Source: BPGL01 sp035463115
GTDB lineage: Bacteria > Actinomycetota > UBA4738 > HRBIN12
Length of the DNA stretch: 6,641 nt
Direction: 5' to 3'
NCBI GenBank assembly: GCA_035463115.1
Contig: DATHTO010000136.1
Span: 1 to 6,641 of the forward strand
Part shown: in pieces, positions 5,542-6,641 of the stretch
Layout of the letters: each line of letters opens with the position of its first letter
How positions within the stretch are numbered: position 1 is the stretch's first letter
Notes under the pieces: model-generated
Told to the model about the DNA's origin: nothing
Databases searched by the model: none
What the model saw: only the letters and a program-made list of their open reading frames with translations
Position numbers and translations under genes: made by a program

Positions 5542-6641
5542 TCACGCCGTGGCCGGCGCCCTCGGTCCCGCCCGGTAGCGCTCGCCGTCGGGCGTGATCC
5601 AGGTCACCTCGGACCCGTGCAGCCGGATCGCCCAGCCGTGCTCGTGCACGAGCCGGTGGTGGAACGAGCACACCAGCACGAGGTTCGCGAGATCGCTCGT
5701 GCCGCCCCGGGAGAACCACCGGACGTGGTGGGCCTGCGTGAACGCGTTCGTGCCGCATCCGGGGAACCGGCACCCCCGGTCCCGGTAGCGGAGCTGACGG
5801 GTGACCCAGGGCGCCGGATGGCGCTGGGTCGGTCCCGCGCCCATCACGGCGCCACCGGCGTCCTCGGCGAGCACCTGCACCCGGGCATCGCACACGAGCC
5901 GCTCGGCGACCGAGCGGGCCACCGCCGTCGCACCTTCGAGCTCGGCGCCGGCGAGCATGCCGGTCTCGTCCACCCGGGCGTGCAGCACCACGGTGGCGCG
6001 GTCGGGGTCGGGATCGGTGCCGACCGCCGCCGAGCACACCGCCACCAGCGCATCGGCCCGCCGGGCATCGGCCCAGGCGGGCCCGTCCTCACCGGGCATC
6101 GGACCGATCCGCTCGGCCGCGCGCTCCAGGGCCCGCACGACGACCGCACCGGCGGCCGCCGGGAGCTCTCCGGCGAGGCCGAGGCGGCGTCCCTCGTCGA
6201 TCCACCACCACTCCAGGCGCCGGGCCCGCTCGGCCTCGATCGTCTCGCCCGGCTCGGGGGCGACCTCGCGGTCGGCCCGGCGGCGGACGGAGGCCACGGA
6301 CACCTCGCGCGCCCACCGCACGAGCCGAGCGTCGTGCTCGGGCGTCGCGAACCGGGCGAGCTCGACGGTCTTGTCGAGGCTGAGCTCGCCGGCGGTGAAG
6401 GCGTCGTCGACGGCCGGCAGGGCGCCGAGCGCATCGGCGGCTCCGATCCACCGGCGGGCCTTCCACGTGGAGATCCCGTAGCGCATCGCGAGCCAGTGGG
6501 CGAGGTCGCGCGCGCCGTCGGCCCGCCAGAGCTCGCTCGCACCGGCTCGACGGACGAGCTCGAGGAACCGGCGCTGCGCGCCGGCCACCTCGGCGTTCGC
6601 GGCATCGAGGGCCGCGACGAGGCCGGACGGGTCGTCGTCGA
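5542..6641 (-). CDS. DUF222 / HNH endonuclease-domain protein (13E12-type), N-terminus outside window
   Basis: At least 365 codons are open to the window edge. A GTG exists at 6588, but the preceding codons continue the DUF222 pattern (LVAALDAANAE just before it), so the true start is probably beyond base 6641. Counting the codon at 6588 as 1, residues 1 to about 230 form the helical, Arg/Ala-rich DUF222 region, including the ARDLAHWLAMRYGIS and AGELSLDKTVELARF segments. Residues 270-320 form a complete HNH/zinc module: Cys273 and Cys278 in CRFPGC, AHHVRWFSRGG (286-296), NLVLVC (302-307) and HH (310-311). The core His, Asn and His residues expected of an active nuclease are kept. Such proteins are abundant, often multicopy, in Actinomycetota; their role is poorly known, with phage, mobile-element or DNA-repair functions proposed. 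It shares strand with the his genes but not an obvious function. Confidence 0.88.
   Translation of the reverse strand, partial: DDDPSGLVAALDAANAEVAGAQRRFLELVRRAGASELWRADGARDLAHWLAMRYGISTWKARRWIGAADALGALPAVDDAFTAGELSLDKTVELARFATPEHDARLVRWAREVSVASVRRRADREVAPEPGETIEAERARRLEWWWIDEGRRLGLAGELPAAAGAVVVRALERAAERIGPMPGEDGPAWADARRADALVAVCSAAVGTDPDPDRATVVLHARVDETGMLAGAELEGATAVARSVAERLVCDARVQVLAEDAGGAVMGAGPTQRHPAPWVTRQLRYRDRGCRFPGCGTNAFTQAHHVRWFSRGGTSDLANLVLVCSFHHRLVHEHGWAIRLHGSEVTWITPDGERYRAGPRAPATA

Noticed and set aside
5307..5597. 96-residue plus-strand frame across the gap upstream of hisD
   Set aside because: Composition is Arg/Asp/Pro-rich without motifs. It overlaps the antisense of the membrane ORF and the HNH gene end, and has no ribosome binding site I could identify.

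Overview
The window carries one co-directional block of genes, all on the minus strand, so transcription runs from high to low coordinates. It is very G+C-rich, with strong G/C preference at third codon positions. The DUF222/HNH (13E12-type) gene, the frequent GTG starts and the order hisD-hisC-hisB-hisH-hisA-hisF-hisI point to Actinomycetota. HisA lacks the residues of the bifunctional PriA enzyme of Streptomyces and Mycobacterium, so I lean towards a deep-branching, non-Streptomyces/Mycobacterium lineage. That placement is inference.

Layout in transcription order: (1) 6641-5542, a DUF222 + HNH nuclease-family protein whose N-terminus lies outside the window. (2) 5541-5442, a roughly 100-bp gap, the only intergenic stretch of any size. 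(3) 5441-5286, a small predicted single-pass membrane protein of unknown function. (4) 5286-3994 hisD. (5) 3997-2909 hisC. (6) 2912-2319 hisB. (7) 2315-1704 hisH. (8) 1707-997 hisA. (9) 1000-233 hisF. (10) 236-1 hisI, cut by the window edge.

The seven his genes form a tightly packed operon. Most junctions are 4-nt ATGA/GTGA stop-start overlaps; the exceptions are hisB-hisH (3-nt gap) and the small ORF-hisD junction (1- or 4-nt overlap depending on the hisD start). This suggests translational coupling. The products cover the pathway as follows: HisI (PR-AMP to ProFAR), HisA (ProFAR to PRFAR), HisF+HisH (PRFAR plus glutamine to IGP and AICAR), HisB (IGP to imidazole-acetol phosphate), HisC (to histidinol phosphate) and HisD (histidinol to histidine). 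HisG, HisE and histidinol-phosphate phosphatase are not in the window. Catalytic residues are intact in every complete enzyme.

I found no new system. This is mostly a canonical biosynthetic operon. The points worth a second look are an in-frame 30-bp tandem duplication that copies the whole hisD-stop/hisC-start signal, the uncharacterised membrane microprotein coupled to hisD, and a HisA that looks monofunctional.
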